Source of the DNA: JABFRJ01 sp031409695
Lineage (GTDB): Bacteria > Pseudomonadota > Alphaproteobacteria > Rhizobiales > Hyphomicrobiaceae
Assembly: GCA_031409695.1 (NCBI GenBank)
Contig: JANNXS010000335.1
Span: forward strand, 1 to 50,775
Direction of reading: 5' to 3'
Length of the DNA: 50,775 nt
Below, in pieces: positions 6,891-15,816 of the stretch. A program made the position numbers and the translations under genes. The first letter of the stretch is position 1; every line of letters starts with the position of its first letter. The notes below the pieces were generated by a model. It did not search any database, was not told where the DNA came from, and saw nothing but the letters and a program-made list of their open reading frames with translations.

Positions 6891-8537
6891 ATGCGGCACG
6901 GCGGCAAAATCCTGATCGATCAGCTTGAGCTGAACGGCGCGAAAGCGGCGTTCACTGTGCCGGGCGAGAGCTTTCTTGCCGCGCTTGACGGGCTGCATGG
7001 GGCGGGCGTCAAGACGATCATCTGCCGCCAGGAAGGCGGCGCTGCGATGATGGCCGAGGCCTATGGCAAGCTGACGGGCACGCCCGGGTTATGCTTCGTC
7101 ACGCGCGGGCCGGGTCTCGCCAATGCCATGGCCGGTCTGCATGTCGCCCAGCAAGATTCGACGCCGATGATCCTCTTCCTCGGCCTGCCCGCGTCCGACA
7201 CCGAAGATCGCGAGGCCTTCCAGGAGATGGAAACCAAGAGCGTGCTTGGTACTTTTGTGAAGTGGGTTGCGGTCATTCGCGACGTCAAGCGCATCCCGGA
7301 GTACGTCAGCCGTGCGTATCACACGGCGCTATCTGGCCGCCCTGGCCCGGTCGTCCTCGGCTTACCCGAGGACATGCTGGCATCACAGGCAGATGTCATG
7401 GATGCCAAACCGGCAGTGATCCCGCACCTCGCGCCGTCATCAGACGACAGCGCTGCGTTTGCGGATTTGCTGGCGAAAGCCGAACGACCGCTGATGATCG
7501 TCGGCGGTCCCGGATGGAGCCGCGAAACGCGTGAACGCTTTGAGGCCTTTGCCGCGCGCACGCACGTGCCAGTCGCCGCCGCGTTTCGCTACCAGGACTA
7601 TTTCGACAACCGCCACGCCCAGTATGCGGGTTGCGCGGGCATCGGTATCGACCCGAAACTTTCAGCAGCCATCAAGGACGCTGACCTGCTCGTTGTTGTC
7701 GGCGCGCGCATGGGCGAGATGACAACATCCGGTTACACGCTGCTCGACATCCCCAATCCCAAGCAGACGCTCGTGCACGTGCATCCCTCGCCGGACGAAC
7801 TGCAACGCGTCTATCGCGCCAACCTGCCGCTGGCATCGAGTGCGGCAAATTTTTCTAAGATGCTGTTGGGATTGAACCTCGCTCCAAAGACGTCTTGGAC
7901 GGCGCGCAGTGCCGCTCTGCGGGCTGCCGCGACGGCCTATCGCAAGCCCGTGCCAACGCCCGGCGATGTGCAGCTTGAGCAGGTCATGCTGACGGTATCG
8001 GATATGCTGCCAGACGATGCCATCGTGACCAACGGCGCCGGCAACTATGCGGCCTTCCTGCATCGTTATTATGCCTACCGTGGCTGGCGCTCGGGCCTGG
8101 CCCCGACATCGGGCTCGATGGGCTACGGATTGCCGGCGGCCATCGCCGCCAAGGTCGCCAGCCCCGAGCGGACGGTCGTCAATTTTGCCGGCGACGGCTG
8201 TTTCATGATGACATCGCAGGAACTCGCGACGTGCATGCAATACAACTTGGCCATCGTCACGGTGGTGGTCAACAACAACATGTACGGCACCATCCGCATG
8301 CATCAGGAGCGCGAATACCCCTCACGCGTGAACGGCACGGCGTTGGTCAACCCGGACTTCGCAGCTTTTGCCCGAGCCTTCGGGGCACACGGGGAGACGG
8401 TGACCAAGACAGCTGAATTCAAACCGGCGCTGGAACGCGCACTTGCTTCAGGCAAGCCGGCGGTCATCGAGGTGAAAACCGACCCCGAGGCCATTGCTGT
8501 CACGCGCACCATCACACAATTGCGCGCCGGCAAGTAA
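6891..8537 (+). CDS. Thiamine-diphosphate-dependent enzyme, acetolactate synthase/2-oxoacid decarboxylase superfamily, 548 aa
   Basis: Full-length three-domain ThDP enzyme. The N-terminal Pyr domain carries the catalytic Glu48 in CRQEGGAAMMAEAYGKLTG and the FVTRGPG loop. The middle Rossmann-like domain spans ~190-330. The C-terminal PP domain has the ThDP/Mg2+ motif GDGCFMMTSQE ending VVVNNNMYGT (~442-475). These enzymes decarboxylate 2-oxo acids and carboligate or release aldehydes; the exact substrate cannot be read from sequence. No ilvN-type regulatory subunit follows, so anabolic acetolactate synthase is unlikely. Two subunits of a molybdenum hydroxylase follow on the same strand within 140 bp, suggesting a shared catabolic pathway, for example decarboxylation to an aldehyde then oxidation. 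A GGAG precedes the ATG. Confidence 0.9.
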   Translation: MRHGGKILIDQLELNGAKAAFTVPGESFLAALDGLHGAGVKTIICRQEGGAAMMAEAYGKLTGTPGLCFVTRGPGLANAMAGLHVAQQDSTPMILFLGLPASDTEDREAFQEMETKSVLGTFVKWVAVIRDVKRIPEYVSRAYHTALSGRPGPVVLGLPEDMLASQADVMDAKPAVIPHLAPSSDDSAAFADLLAKAERPLMIVGGPGWSRETRERFEAFAARTHVPVAAAFRYQDYFDNRHAQYAGCAGIGIDPKLSAAIKDADLLVVVGARMGEMTTSGYTLLDIPNPKQTLVHVHPSPDELQRVYRANLPLASSAANFSKMLLGLNLAPKTSWTARSAALRAAATAYRKPVPTPGDVQLEQVMLTVSDMLPDDAIVTNGAGNYAAFLHRYYAYRGWRSGLAPTSGSMGYGLPAAIAAKVASPERTVVNFAGDGCFMMTSQELATCMQYNLAIVTVVVNNNMYGTIRMHQEREYPSRVNGTALVNPDFAAFARAFGAHGETVTKTAEFKPALERALASGKPAVIEVKTDPEAIAVTRTITQLRAGK

Positions 8538-8677
8538 TGCCGAACGTTGCGGCTCCCACTGTTACAGTCCCCCTTGTCAATCGTCGCGTGCAGGTATTCA
8601 CTCTGCCTCAAGAAGCCACGCACGGCCGTCCTATCGCGGACAAGGCCAGTTGGTCGGCGTTTGGAGGAGACACGCGC

Positions 8678-9142
8678 ATGACGAGTTTCACGTTGAACGG
8701 GAAGAAAGTGACGGCCGCCTCAGAGCCTGACACGCCCTTGCTTTGGGTCATTCGTGACGAGTTGAATCTCAAAGGGACGAAATTTGGCTGCGGCATCGCG
8801 CAATGTGGGGCGTGTACGATCCACGTCGATGGCGTGCCAGCGCGCGCATGCCAGATCGAGCTGAAATCGGTCGCCGGCAAAACCATTAAGACCATCGAAG
8901 CGCTCGGGACACCTGCCAAGCCGCATCCCCTGCAGGCCGCCTGGATCAAAGCTGACGTTCCTCAATGCGGGTACTGTCAGTCGGGCCAGCTCATGGCCGC
9001 ATCTGCCCTTCTCGCCAAGAACAAGAACCCGACCGACGCTCAGATCGACGCAGCCATGAGCGGCAACATCTGCCGGTGCGGCACGTACCCGCGCATTCGT
9101 GCGGCGATCAAAGACGCCGCCGCAACCATTCGCAAAGGCTGA
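8678..9142 (+). CDS. (2Fe-2S)-binding small subunit of a molybdenum hydroxylase (IorA-like)
   Basis: A 154-residue electron-transfer subunit with two [2Fe-2S] sites. The N-terminal plant-type ferredoxin domain has FGCGIAQCGACTIHVDG and the fourth Cys in ARACQIE. The C-terminal all-helical domain has CGYCQSGQLM and NICRCGTYPRIRAAI. This order is that of IorA, CoxS and the small chain of xanthine dehydrogenase-family enzymes. The ATG at 8678 has GGAGGA nine nt upstream; the frame is open further back to 8537, but those residues have no family similarity. It passes electrons from the molybdenum site of the downstream large subunit. No FAD-binding middle subunit or cytochrome c is encoded beside it, the two-subunit arrangement typical of isoquinoline 1-oxidoreductase-like enzymes. 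Confidence 0.93.
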   Translation: MTSFTLNGKKVTAASEPDTPLLWVIRDELNLKGTKFGCGIAQCGACTIHVDGVPARACQIELKSVAGKTIKTIEALGTPAKPHPLQAAWIKADVPQCGYCQSGQLMAASALLAKNKNPTDAQIDAAMSGNICRCGTYPRIRAAIKDAAATIRKG

Positions 9143-9156
9143 GGGAGAGCATCATC

Positions 9157-11274
9157 ATGACGAATTTCAATCGGCGCAACTTCCTCAAAGGTTCGGGCGC
9201 CACCGCTAGCGGTCTCTTGCTCGGGGTGACACTGCCAGAGAGCGCCAAGGCCGCTGGTACGCTCTATACGCCCAACGCCTGGGTGCACATCGCCGACGAC
9301 AACGTGATCACGCTGCTGTCTGCGCGCTCAGAGATGGGCCAGGGCGTGTACACATCCATGCCGATGCTGATCGCCGAAGAGCTTGGCGTCGACATCAAGA
9401 AAATCAGGGTCGCCATTGCGCCCCCAGGTGCGGTCTACACAAATGCGCTGCTCGGCGCGCAAATCACGGGCGGCTCTACGTCGGTTCGGGATGGCTGGGA
9501 AAAGCTCCGCATTGCCGGCGCCCAGGTGCGCGAAATGCTCGTGGCGGCTGCCGCCGCGAAGTGGAACATCCCAGCCGACAAACTCAAAGCCGTAGACGGC
9601 GTTGTCACCGGTCCCGGCGGCAAACGCGCGACCTACGGCGCATTGGCAGCTGACGCTTCCAAGCTCAAAGTGCCGGAGAAGCCGACCCTTAAGGCTGCTA
9701 AGGACTTTACCATCATCGGCAAACGGGTGAAGCGCCTCGACACGCCAGCCAAGACGTTTGGCACAGCGGAGTTCGGCATCGATGTGACACTGCCGGGCAT
9801 GTTGTACGCGAGCCTTGAACAGTGCGCCGTGATCGGTGGCAAAGTGAAGAGCTTTGACGCGGCGAAGGCCAAGAGCATGCCAGGCGTCGTCGACGTGGTG
9901 CAAATTCCTGACGGTATCGCTGTGGTTGCCAAGAGCTACTGGCAAGCCAAAAAGGCCCGCGACACACTCAGGGTCGAGTGGGACGAAGGTGCCGCGGCGG
10001 CGTTCTCGAGCGCCTCTATGATGGATGGCATCCGCAAGGCCTCAGCCGACCCGGCAAGCAAGGTGATCCCAATCGGCAAACCGGTTGGTAACGTCGCTGG
10101 CGCGTCGGCGGTCAAGACCATCAAGGCCGAATACACGATGCCCCATCAGGCGCACGCGACGTTGGAGCCGCAGAACTTCACGGCTGATTGGAACAACGGT
10201 AAGCCAATCCTGATCGGGCCGACGCAGTTCCAACAAGGTGTCGCCGGTGCGGCGTCTGCGGCACTCGGCGTCAAACCGGAGGATCTGACGCTCAAGACGA
10301 CTTTCCTGGGCGGCGGTTTCGGCCGACGCCTGGAACTCGACTTTGTCGTGCAGGCCGCAATGATCTCCAAGGCTGTCGGCAAGCCGGTCAAGCTGATCTG
10401 GTCGCGCGAAGACGACATGACCCACGACTTCTATCGTCCGCTGGGGCTCAACCAGATCGAAGCGGGCGTCGATGCTGCGGGTATTCCTGTGTCGTTGAAA
10501 CACAAGATCACCAGCCAATCGGTGACACAGCGCGCCTTTGGTCTGCCGAAGGACACGCTTGATCCGTTCATGGCGGAGGCAGCAGTCGCTGCCTACGAGA
10601 TCCCCAACACGCAACACGATCTCGTCATTCACGACACCGGTCATCGCGTCGGCTATTGGCGCGCCGTCAGCCACAACATGAATGCTTTCGCCAACGAAAG
10701 CTTCATGGACGAACTGGCAAAGAACGCGGGCAAGGACCCTTACGCGTTCCGTATGGATCTGCTGAAGACCAAGCCCCGCTTTGCCAACGTGCTGAAGCTG
10801 GCGGCCGAGAAAGCCGGGTGGGGCAAACCCCTCGCGGCGGGCCGCGCGCGCGGCATCGCGCTCATGGAGGGTTACGACACCTACATGGCGCAAGTTGCGG
10901 AAGTCTCGGTCACGAATGGCAAGGTCAAGGTGCACCGTGTCACGGTTGCAGCCGATATGGGCCAGATCGTAAACCCTGATATTGTCGAGGCGCAGATTCA
11001 ATCGAGCGTCAATTTCGGCATTACGGCGGCTTTGAAGAGCTCGATCACGATCGAGAAGGGCCGAGTCCAGCAGACCAACTTCGACAACTATGAAGTGCTG
11101 CGCATGGACGAAAGTCCGGCCATCGATATTGTCCTGGTCAAGAGCATAGAGAAGCCAGGTGGCATCGGTGAGCCAGGAACAGCTGTTGTTGGTCCAGCCA
11201 TCGCCAACGCGGTCGCACAACTCACCGGCAAGCGGGTTCGCTCGCTGCCGATCACGCGCAAAGACCTCGCGTAA
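9157..11274 (+). CDS. Molybdopterin-binding large subunit, isoquinoline 1-oxidoreductase beta-like (IorB), Tat-exported
   Basis: 705 residues, beginning with a twin-arginine signal (RRNFLKGSGATASGLLLG), so the heterodimer is probably folded with its cofactor and exported to the periplasm. Molybdenum-site motifs are visible: SEMGQGVYTSMPML (~54-67), GGGFGRRLELDF (~386-397) and the C-terminal GGIGEPGTAVVG, whose Glu corresponds to the catalytic Glu of the xanthine oxidase family. The start at 9157 follows the small-subunit stop by 14 bp with a GGGAGAG ribosome-binding site; the open frame upstream overlaps the small subunit and is not used. These enzymes hydroxylate N-heteroaromatics or oxidise aldehydes. 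With an upstream ThDP enzyme, an aldehyde substrate is attractive but unproven. The terminator at 11301-11332 closes the operon. Confidence 0.92.
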   Translation: MTNFNRRNFLKGSGATASGLLLGVTLPESAKAAGTLYTPNAWVHIADDNVITLLSARSEMGQGVYTSMPMLIAEELGVDIKKIRVAIAPPGAVYTNALLGAQITGGSTSVRDGWEKLRIAGAQVREMLVAAAAAKWNIPADKLKAVDGVVTGPGGKRATYGALAADASKLKVPEKPTLKAAKDFTIIGKRVKRLDTPAKTFGTAEFGIDVTLPGMLYASLEQCAVIGGKVKSFDAAKAKSMPGVVDVVQIPDGIAVVAKSYWQAKKARDTLRVEWDEGAAAAFSSASMMDGIRKASADPASKVIPIGKPVGNVAGASAVKTIKAEYTMPHQAHATLEPQNFTADWNNGKPILIGPTQFQQGVAGAASAALGVKPEDLTLKTTFLGGGFGRRLELDFVVQAAMISKAVGKPVKLIWSREDDMTHDFYRPLGLNQIEAGVDAAGIPVSLKHKITSQSVTQRAFGLPKDTLDPFMAEAAVAAYEIPNTQHDLVIHDTGHRVGYWRAVSHNMNAFANESFMDELAKNAGKDPYAFRMDLLKTKPRFANVLKLAAEKAGWGKPLAAGRARGIALMEGYDTYMAQVAEVSVTNGKVKVHRVTVAADMGQIVNPDIVEAQIQSSVNFGITAALKSSITIEKGRVQQTNFDNYEVLRMDESPAIDIVLVKSIEKPGGIGEPGTAVVGPAIANAVAQLTGKRVRSLPITRKDLA

Positions 11275-11300
11275 GCTTCGACAGCGCAAACCGAACTGGC

Positions 11301-11332
11301 GGCCCTGATCCACACTGGATCGGGGCCGTTTT
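11301..11332 (+). terminator. Rho-independent terminator after the molybdenum hydroxylase operon
   Basis: An 11-bp GC-rich stem (GGCCCTGATCC with GGATCGGGGCC, one G-U pair), 5-nt loop, followed by GTTTT. It lies 26 bp after the large-subunit stop and just before the end of the convergent oxygenase gene, so it may serve both strands, although only the rightward side has a T-run. Confidence 0.8.
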
Positions 11333-11336
11333 GCAT

Positions 11337-12062
11337 TCATGTGGCGTCATGAAAGATGATGCCGGCCGTGTAGCGTTCGCCGCGCGTGAGGCGGCTGACG
11401 CCGTGGCGCAGCGTGACGCGATACACGCCTTTGGTGCCTTGAATAGGCCGATGGCTGACGGCAAAGATCACGGCCTCGCCCTGTTTGAGTTCGATCACTT
11501 CGGCGCGTGATTGCATGCGCGGGCGCTGCTCGACCACCACGAACTGGCCGCCGTCAAAATCAACGCCAGGAACAGATAGCAGAATCGCCACTTGGAGTGG
11601 AAACACGAGATCACCATACAGATCCTGATGCAGGCAATTGTAGTCGCCAGCTGTGTATTTCAAAAGCAGCGGTGTCGAGCGCGTCTGGCCGGCCGCATGG
11701 CAACGGGCGAGATAGTCATCGTGCTGCTCGGGATAGCGTGTCTTGGTTTTCAGCGCCTCGGCCCAGCGGTTCGCTGTCTTGGCGAGGTGTGGATAGAGGC
11801 TGCCCCGCAGGCTGCTGATAAGGGGCGGCAGTGGATGGTCGAAGTACTTGTATTCGCCTTTGCCAAAGCCGTGGCGGGCCATGTGGATATGGCTGCGGAA
11901 GGCCGTCTGGCCGTCGTTGTAAAGGGATGACAGGGCGGCGCATTCGGCCGGCGTGAGCAGAGGTCCGGTGCGCGCGGCGCCAAAGGCATCGAGCGTCGCT
12001 GCGATGGTCGACCAATCGAGCGCGGCGACACGGTCATCGGCCGACAGAGGACGCGCAGACAT
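11337..12062 (-). CDS. 2-oxoglutarate/Fe(II)-dependent oxygenase, 241 aa
   Basis: A double-stranded beta-helix dioxygenase of the 2OG-FeII_Oxy / prolyl-4-hydroxylase-like type. The iron triad is readable: His and Asp in CLHQDLYGDL (HxD, residues ~147-149), the distal His in AVSHRPIQGTKGVYRVTLRHG (~205-225), and the Arg ten residues later that binds 2-oxoglutarate. The Met start has a GGAG eight to nine nt upstream. Family members hydroxylate proteins or small molecules using 2-oxoglutarate and O2; the substrate cannot be inferred. A proline/DNA-alkylation role is not supported by specific motifs. It is on the same strand as the cys operon but 277 bp downstream of cysI, so it is probably separately transcribed. 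Confidence 0.88.
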   Translation of the reverse strand: MSARPLSADDRVAALDWSTIAATLDAFGAARTGPLLTPAECAALSSLYNDGQTAFRSHIHMARHGFGKGEYKYFDHPLPPLISSLRGSLYPHLAKTANRWAEALKTKTRYPEQHDDYLARCHAAGQTRSTPLLLKYTAGDYNCLHQDLYGDLVFPLQVAILLSVPGVDFDGGQFVVVEQRPRMQSRAEVIELKQGEAVIFAVSHRPIQGTKGVYRVTLRHGVSRLTRGERYTAGIIFHDAT

Positions 12063-12339
12063 GGTTGGGCTCCGGGGCTAGGTCAACCGCACATGTGTTG
12101 GACAACGCGGGATCGCAACCCGTTTCGTGTTCGGTGCCAATGCGCGATCTGCCCTGACGTATGCCCACGGGCACCAATCGGTGTGCCAACGGAGGCTTCG
12201 GTGCCGTCAGCGCGCCTCAAACGTTCGATCGCGAGACGACGTTATGCGTCGGAACTGGAACTCTTCGCGGGCGCACGCGCACGGGACGACATCGGCGTGA
12301 GGAGGTCCATAGCGGGCGGTTGACCAAATCGTGTCGCGA

Positions 12340-14055
12340 TCAGAGCGCAAGCATCACGTCTGCGTGGAATTGATTGCCCGCGGTGGTTTGCTTCACCACG
12401 TCTGCACGGATCACGAATTCGCCGAACCGTTCGCCGTCTTGCCGGCCTTTTGCGTAGGCGATGAAGATGGGTTCAAGCACGCGGATGATGCCTTCCTTGT
12501 CGATGTCCTGCGCGACCAACTTGTTCAGTCGTGAGCCGTCGAAGGCAGCACCGAGGTAGAGATTGTATTTGCCGGGCTGGCGACCGACCAAACCGATCCC
12601 GGCAAGGAATGGTCGTGCGCATCCGTTCGGGCAGCCGGTCATGCGAATGACGATGTCGTCGTCGCGCAAGCCGACACGATCGAGCACGTCTTCGAGTGCT
12701 GTGACGAGCTCCGGCAGGAAGCGTTCGCTTTCGGCCAGCGCAAGGGCGCAGGTCGGCAACGCGACGCACGCCATACTGTTGCGACGCAACCCAGACGGGG
12801 TGGCGTTAGAGATTCCATGTTGAGCCAAGATGACATCGATCTTCTTCTTTGCCGCCGCTGTTGCATTGGCGACGATCACGTTCTGATTTGCGGTGCAGAT
12901 CATTTCGCATTTGTGGATACTGGCGATCTCGCGCAATGCAGTCCGCAACGCATGGCCCGGTCGGTCTTTGACGCGGCCGTTCTCGACAAAGAGGCCGAGA
13001 TGCCATTTGCCGTCCGAGCCTTTCGACCACCCAAGTTCGTCGCCTGTGCGGTCAAACTTAAATGGGCGCGGCACTTGAAGCTTGAAACCGCAGCGGTGCT
13101 CGACTTCGGCCCGAAATTTGTCGAGACCGTGGGTCTCGATCGTGTATTTCAGTCGCGCGTGCTTGCGGACTTCGCGGTTGCCCCAATCGCGCTGAACCGT
13201 GACGACGTGTTCGCCGACCAAAATGGCCTGTTCCGGGCGGCAAAAACCAAGCACATCGGCGGTGCGTGGGAATGTGTCGAGTTCGCCGTGTGTCATTCCC
13301 ATGCCGCCACCCACCGTGACGTTCCAGCCGACGAGGTGGCCCTTTTCGACGATGGCGATGAAGCCAAGGTCGTGCGCGAAAATGTCGACGTCGTTGAATG
13401 GCGGCACAGCCACCACGGCTTTAAACTTGCGCGGCAGATATGTGCGGCCGTAAATTGGTTCTGTTTCGTCGCTGGGTTGGCTGACGATATCCCGCACCTT
13501 CTGGCCGTCGAGCCAGATCTCATGATAAGCGCCGGTCTTGGGTAATAGATGCTCACTGAAGTCGCGTGCCAGTGTCAATGCTTCCGCATGTGCCGTCGAC
13601 AGATGCGGGTTTGACGTTGCGAGCACGTTGCGGTTCACATCGCCGCAGGCCGCGATTGTGTCCAGCAGCGCGGCGTTGATTGCCTGCATTGTGCTGCGCA
13701 TGTTGGACTTGATGATGCCGTGAAACTGGAACGTCTGGCGGGTCGTGAGCCGCATCGTGCCGTTGGCGTAGTCAGACGCGATCGTATCCAGCGCGAGCCA
13801 CTGGGCCGGCAACACCACGCCACCTGGGACGCGCACGCGGATCATGAAGCTGTAGGCCTTTTCAAGCCGTTTCTTTGTGCGCTCCCCCCGCACGTCACGA
13901 TCATCCTGCAGATACGTGCCGTGAAAACGCACAAGATATTGGTCGTCTTCGGCGATGGCGCCTGTCGCAACATCGTCCAGGCCTTTGGCGATCCCACCAC
14001 GAAGATGTTGGCTCGCCTCTTTGATTTTTTCGTTTTTGGTGCGCTTGTCGGTCAT
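12340..14055 (-). CDS. cysI: Sulfite reductase hemoprotein beta-subunit CysI
   Basis: 571 residues, the same length as E. coli CysI. Reduces sulfite to sulfide with six electrons from CysJ. The siroheme/[4Fe-4S] ligands are intact as C-x5-C (CVALPTC, ~430) and C-x3-C (TGCPNGCARPF, ~474). The two nitrite/sulfite reductase repeats are recognisable: DDQYLVRFHGTYLQDDRD and YSFMIRVRVPGG with RLTTRQTFQFHG, then GDVNRNVLATS. Cytoplasmic. It follows cysJ by only 9 bp and is the last gene of the leftward fdx-cysG-cysJ-cysI operon. It carries the TRQTFQFHG substrate/siroheme-binding stretch, so it should be active. Confidence 0.95.
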   Translation of the reverse strand: MTDKRTKNEKIKEASQHLRGGIAKGLDDVATGAIAEDDQYLVRFHGTYLQDDRDVRGERTKKRLEKAYSFMIRVRVPGGVVLPAQWLALDTIASDYANGTMRLTTRQTFQFHGIIKSNMRSTMQAINAALLDTIAACGDVNRNVLATSNPHLSTAHAEALTLARDFSEHLLPKTGAYHEIWLDGQKVRDIVSQPSDETEPIYGRTYLPRKFKAVVAVPPFNDVDIFAHDLGFIAIVEKGHLVGWNVTVGGGMGMTHGELDTFPRTADVLGFCRPEQAILVGEHVVTVQRDWGNREVRKHARLKYTIETHGLDKFRAEVEHRCGFKLQVPRPFKFDRTGDELGWSKGSDGKWHLGLFVENGRVKDRPGHALRTALREIASIHKCEMICTANQNVIVANATAAAKKKIDVILAQHGISNATPSGLRRNSMACVALPTCALALAESERFLPELVTALEDVLDRVGLRDDDIVIRMTGCPNGCARPFLAGIGLVGRQPGKYNLYLGAAFDGSRLNKLVAQDIDKEGIIRVLEPIFIAYAKGRQDGERFGEFVIRADVVKQTTAGNQFHADVMLAL

Positions 14056-14064
14056 GGTCGTTGC

Positions 14065-15807
14065 TCAATAAACATCGCGAAGATAACGGTTCGACGAGCG
14101 CAGATCCTCGAGCGCCTGCTCGCCAAGGATCTTCGTCAACGCGATGTCCACATCGCGTGCCATAGCCTTCTCATCGCCGCAGACGTAAATGGTGGCGCCG
14201 TCCTTAACCCAGCCACGCAGGGCTTCGGCGCGCGCAGCCAGACGATGCTGCACGTAAACCTTCTCTGGTTGGTCGCGGGAGAACGCGAGGTCAATGTTGG
14301 TCAGCGCACCCGACGCAAGATGGTCCTGCCATTCGAGCTGATAGAGGAAGTCGGTCATATAATTGCGCGCGCCAAAAAACAGCCAGCTCTTGCCTTTCGC
14401 GCCTGACGTTGTGCGTTCCTCGATGAAGGCACGAAACGGTGCGATTCCGGTGCCGGCTCCGATCATGATGATTGGCCGTGCTGGGTTAGTCGGCAGCCGA
14501 AAATGGCGGTTTGGCTTCACATAAAGCTTCACGGCGTCGCCTAGAGATCTTTTGGCGAGCCATGTTGAGGCGACGCCTTTGCGGCCTCGACCATGGCTGT
14601 TCCAACGCACAGCGCCAACCAGCAGATGCGTTTCGCCGTGATGAGCTGCAGGGCTCGATGCCACGGAGTAGAGCCGCGGTGGTAGCGGACGCAAGAAGCC
14701 GACAAGCTGCTGGGCCGTCAGCTGTTCGCGGTGCTCGCCGAGGAGGTCTATGATCTGGCGATTCGCGGCATAGGTCGCGAATTTGTCGACGGCCCCAAGA
14801 GCGGCGACATCTGTACGGCCGGTCAATTGGGCATAGGCGTTGACGACAGGCCGGGTCAGCGTCGTTACATCGCGCTCTGTAAGGAGTTTGCGCTGCAGCA
14901 CCGCATCGCCGCCAAGACCTACTGTTTCAAGGAGCGCTGCGACGAGGTCAGGATCGTTCTGCGGAATCACGCCAATGGCGTCACCCGGGGCATAGCTCCA
15001 ACCGGCAGCATCAGTGGAAAACTCCACATGCCAAGTCTCATTTGACGACCCTGAACCGTTGAGATTGACGACCTCTCTGATCTCGGCTGAGAGCGGGTTC
15101 TCGGCGTCGAACGCCGGTTCGCCATGGTCTTCGATGTGCGCGCCGGTCTTGAAATCAACACGTACGACGGTTGCCGTCGTTGGCGCGTGATCGGCAGGTG
15201 CGAATGCCGTCAGCGTTGCCTCTGTCCAAGTGGCCGCCTGCTTGGCGAAGTCGAGATCGAGATCAAACCGGTCAGCGATGCGGATAGCTCCGAGTTCGGC
15301 GAGGCGGTCGTCGACGGTGCGGCCGGTGGCACAAAAGTTCACATAGGCCGTGTCGCCGAGCGCGAGCACCGCAAAGCGCACGCCATCCAGGCGCGGTGCC
15401 GCGACGGTCGTGAGCAACTTTATGAAATTTGCCGCGCGTTGCGGCGGATCTCCCTCGCCCCAGGTCGCAACGATGACGATGACGTTCTTCAGCTTGACGA
15501 GTTGATCAGGGTTCGCATCGGCCATGTCGAGAAGGCGTGCATCGAAGCCGAGCTTTTGAGCGGCTTTGCGCGCCTTCAGAGCAAGGGCTTCGGCGTTACC
15601 GGTCTCGCTGCCGTAGAGGATCGTCAACGTCTCCTTGGCGCGCGGCGGCGCCGCGAGCTGCCCAACCGTGCCATTGGCCGCATCGATACCAGCAAGAAAG
15701 CCCGACAACCAGTTGCGCTGCAGTGCGGTTGCACGCCCGACGACACGGTTCAAAGTGTCGATCTCGTCGGTCGAGAACGGCGCTGACTTCGGCAAAGAGG
15801 CAGTCAT
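14065..15807 (-). CDS. cysJ: Sulfite reductase flavoprotein alpha-subunit CysJ
   Basis: 580 residues with the three expected domains: FMN flavodoxin domain (ILYGSETGNAEALAL at ~64-78, and VIVATWGEGDPP), a connecting/FAD domain (RLYSVASSPAAH near residue 383, the family's RxYS FAD motif), and an NADP(H) domain (IMIGAGTGIAPFRAFIEER ~450, IYVCGDEKAMARDV ~545, C-terminal RYLRDVY). It moves electrons from NADPH through FAD and FMN to the CysI siroheme. The ATG at 15807 has GAGG eight nt upstream, and the gene lies 9 bp after cysG. Together with cysI this shows an NADPH-dependent assimilatory sulfite reductase. The additional ferredoxin in the operon is unexpected for an NADPH enzyme. Confidence 0.95.
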   Translation of the reverse strand: MTASLPKSAPFSTDEIDTLNRVVGRATALQRNWLSGFLAGIDAANGTVGQLAAPPRAKETLTILYGSETGNAEALALKARKAAQKLGFDARLLDMADANPDQLVKLKNVIVIVATWGEGDPPQRAANFIKLLTTVAAPRLDGVRFAVLALGDTAYVNFCATGRTVDDRLAELGAIRIADRFDLDLDFAKQAATWTEATLTAFAPADHAPTTATVVRVDFKTGAHIEDHGEPAFDAENPLSAEIREVVNLNGSGSSNETWHVEFSTDAAGWSYAPGDAIGVIPQNDPDLVAALLETVGLGGDAVLQRKLLTERDVTTLTRPVVNAYAQLTGRTDVAALGAVDKFATYAANRQIIDLLGEHREQLTAQQLVGFLRPLPPRLYSVASSPAAHHGETHLLVGAVRWNSHGRGRKGVASTWLAKRSLGDAVKLYVKPNRHFRLPTNPARPIIMIGAGTGIAPFRAFIEERTTSGAKGKSWLFFGARNYMTDFLYQLEWQDHLASGALTNIDLAFSRDQPEKVYVQHRLAARAEALRGWVKDGATIYVCGDEKAMARDVDIALTKILGEQALEDLRSSNRYLRDVY

Positions 15808-15816
15808 GTCAAAACC

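Noticed and set aside
10042..11340. 432-residue open frame on the minus strand opposite the molybdenum hydroxylase
   Set aside because: Lacks domains or a ribosome-binding site; the plus-strand gene has complete motifs.
12817..13545. 242-residue open frame on the plus strand opposite cysI
   Set aside because: Antisense image of cysI, which has intact siroheme and iron-sulfur ligands.
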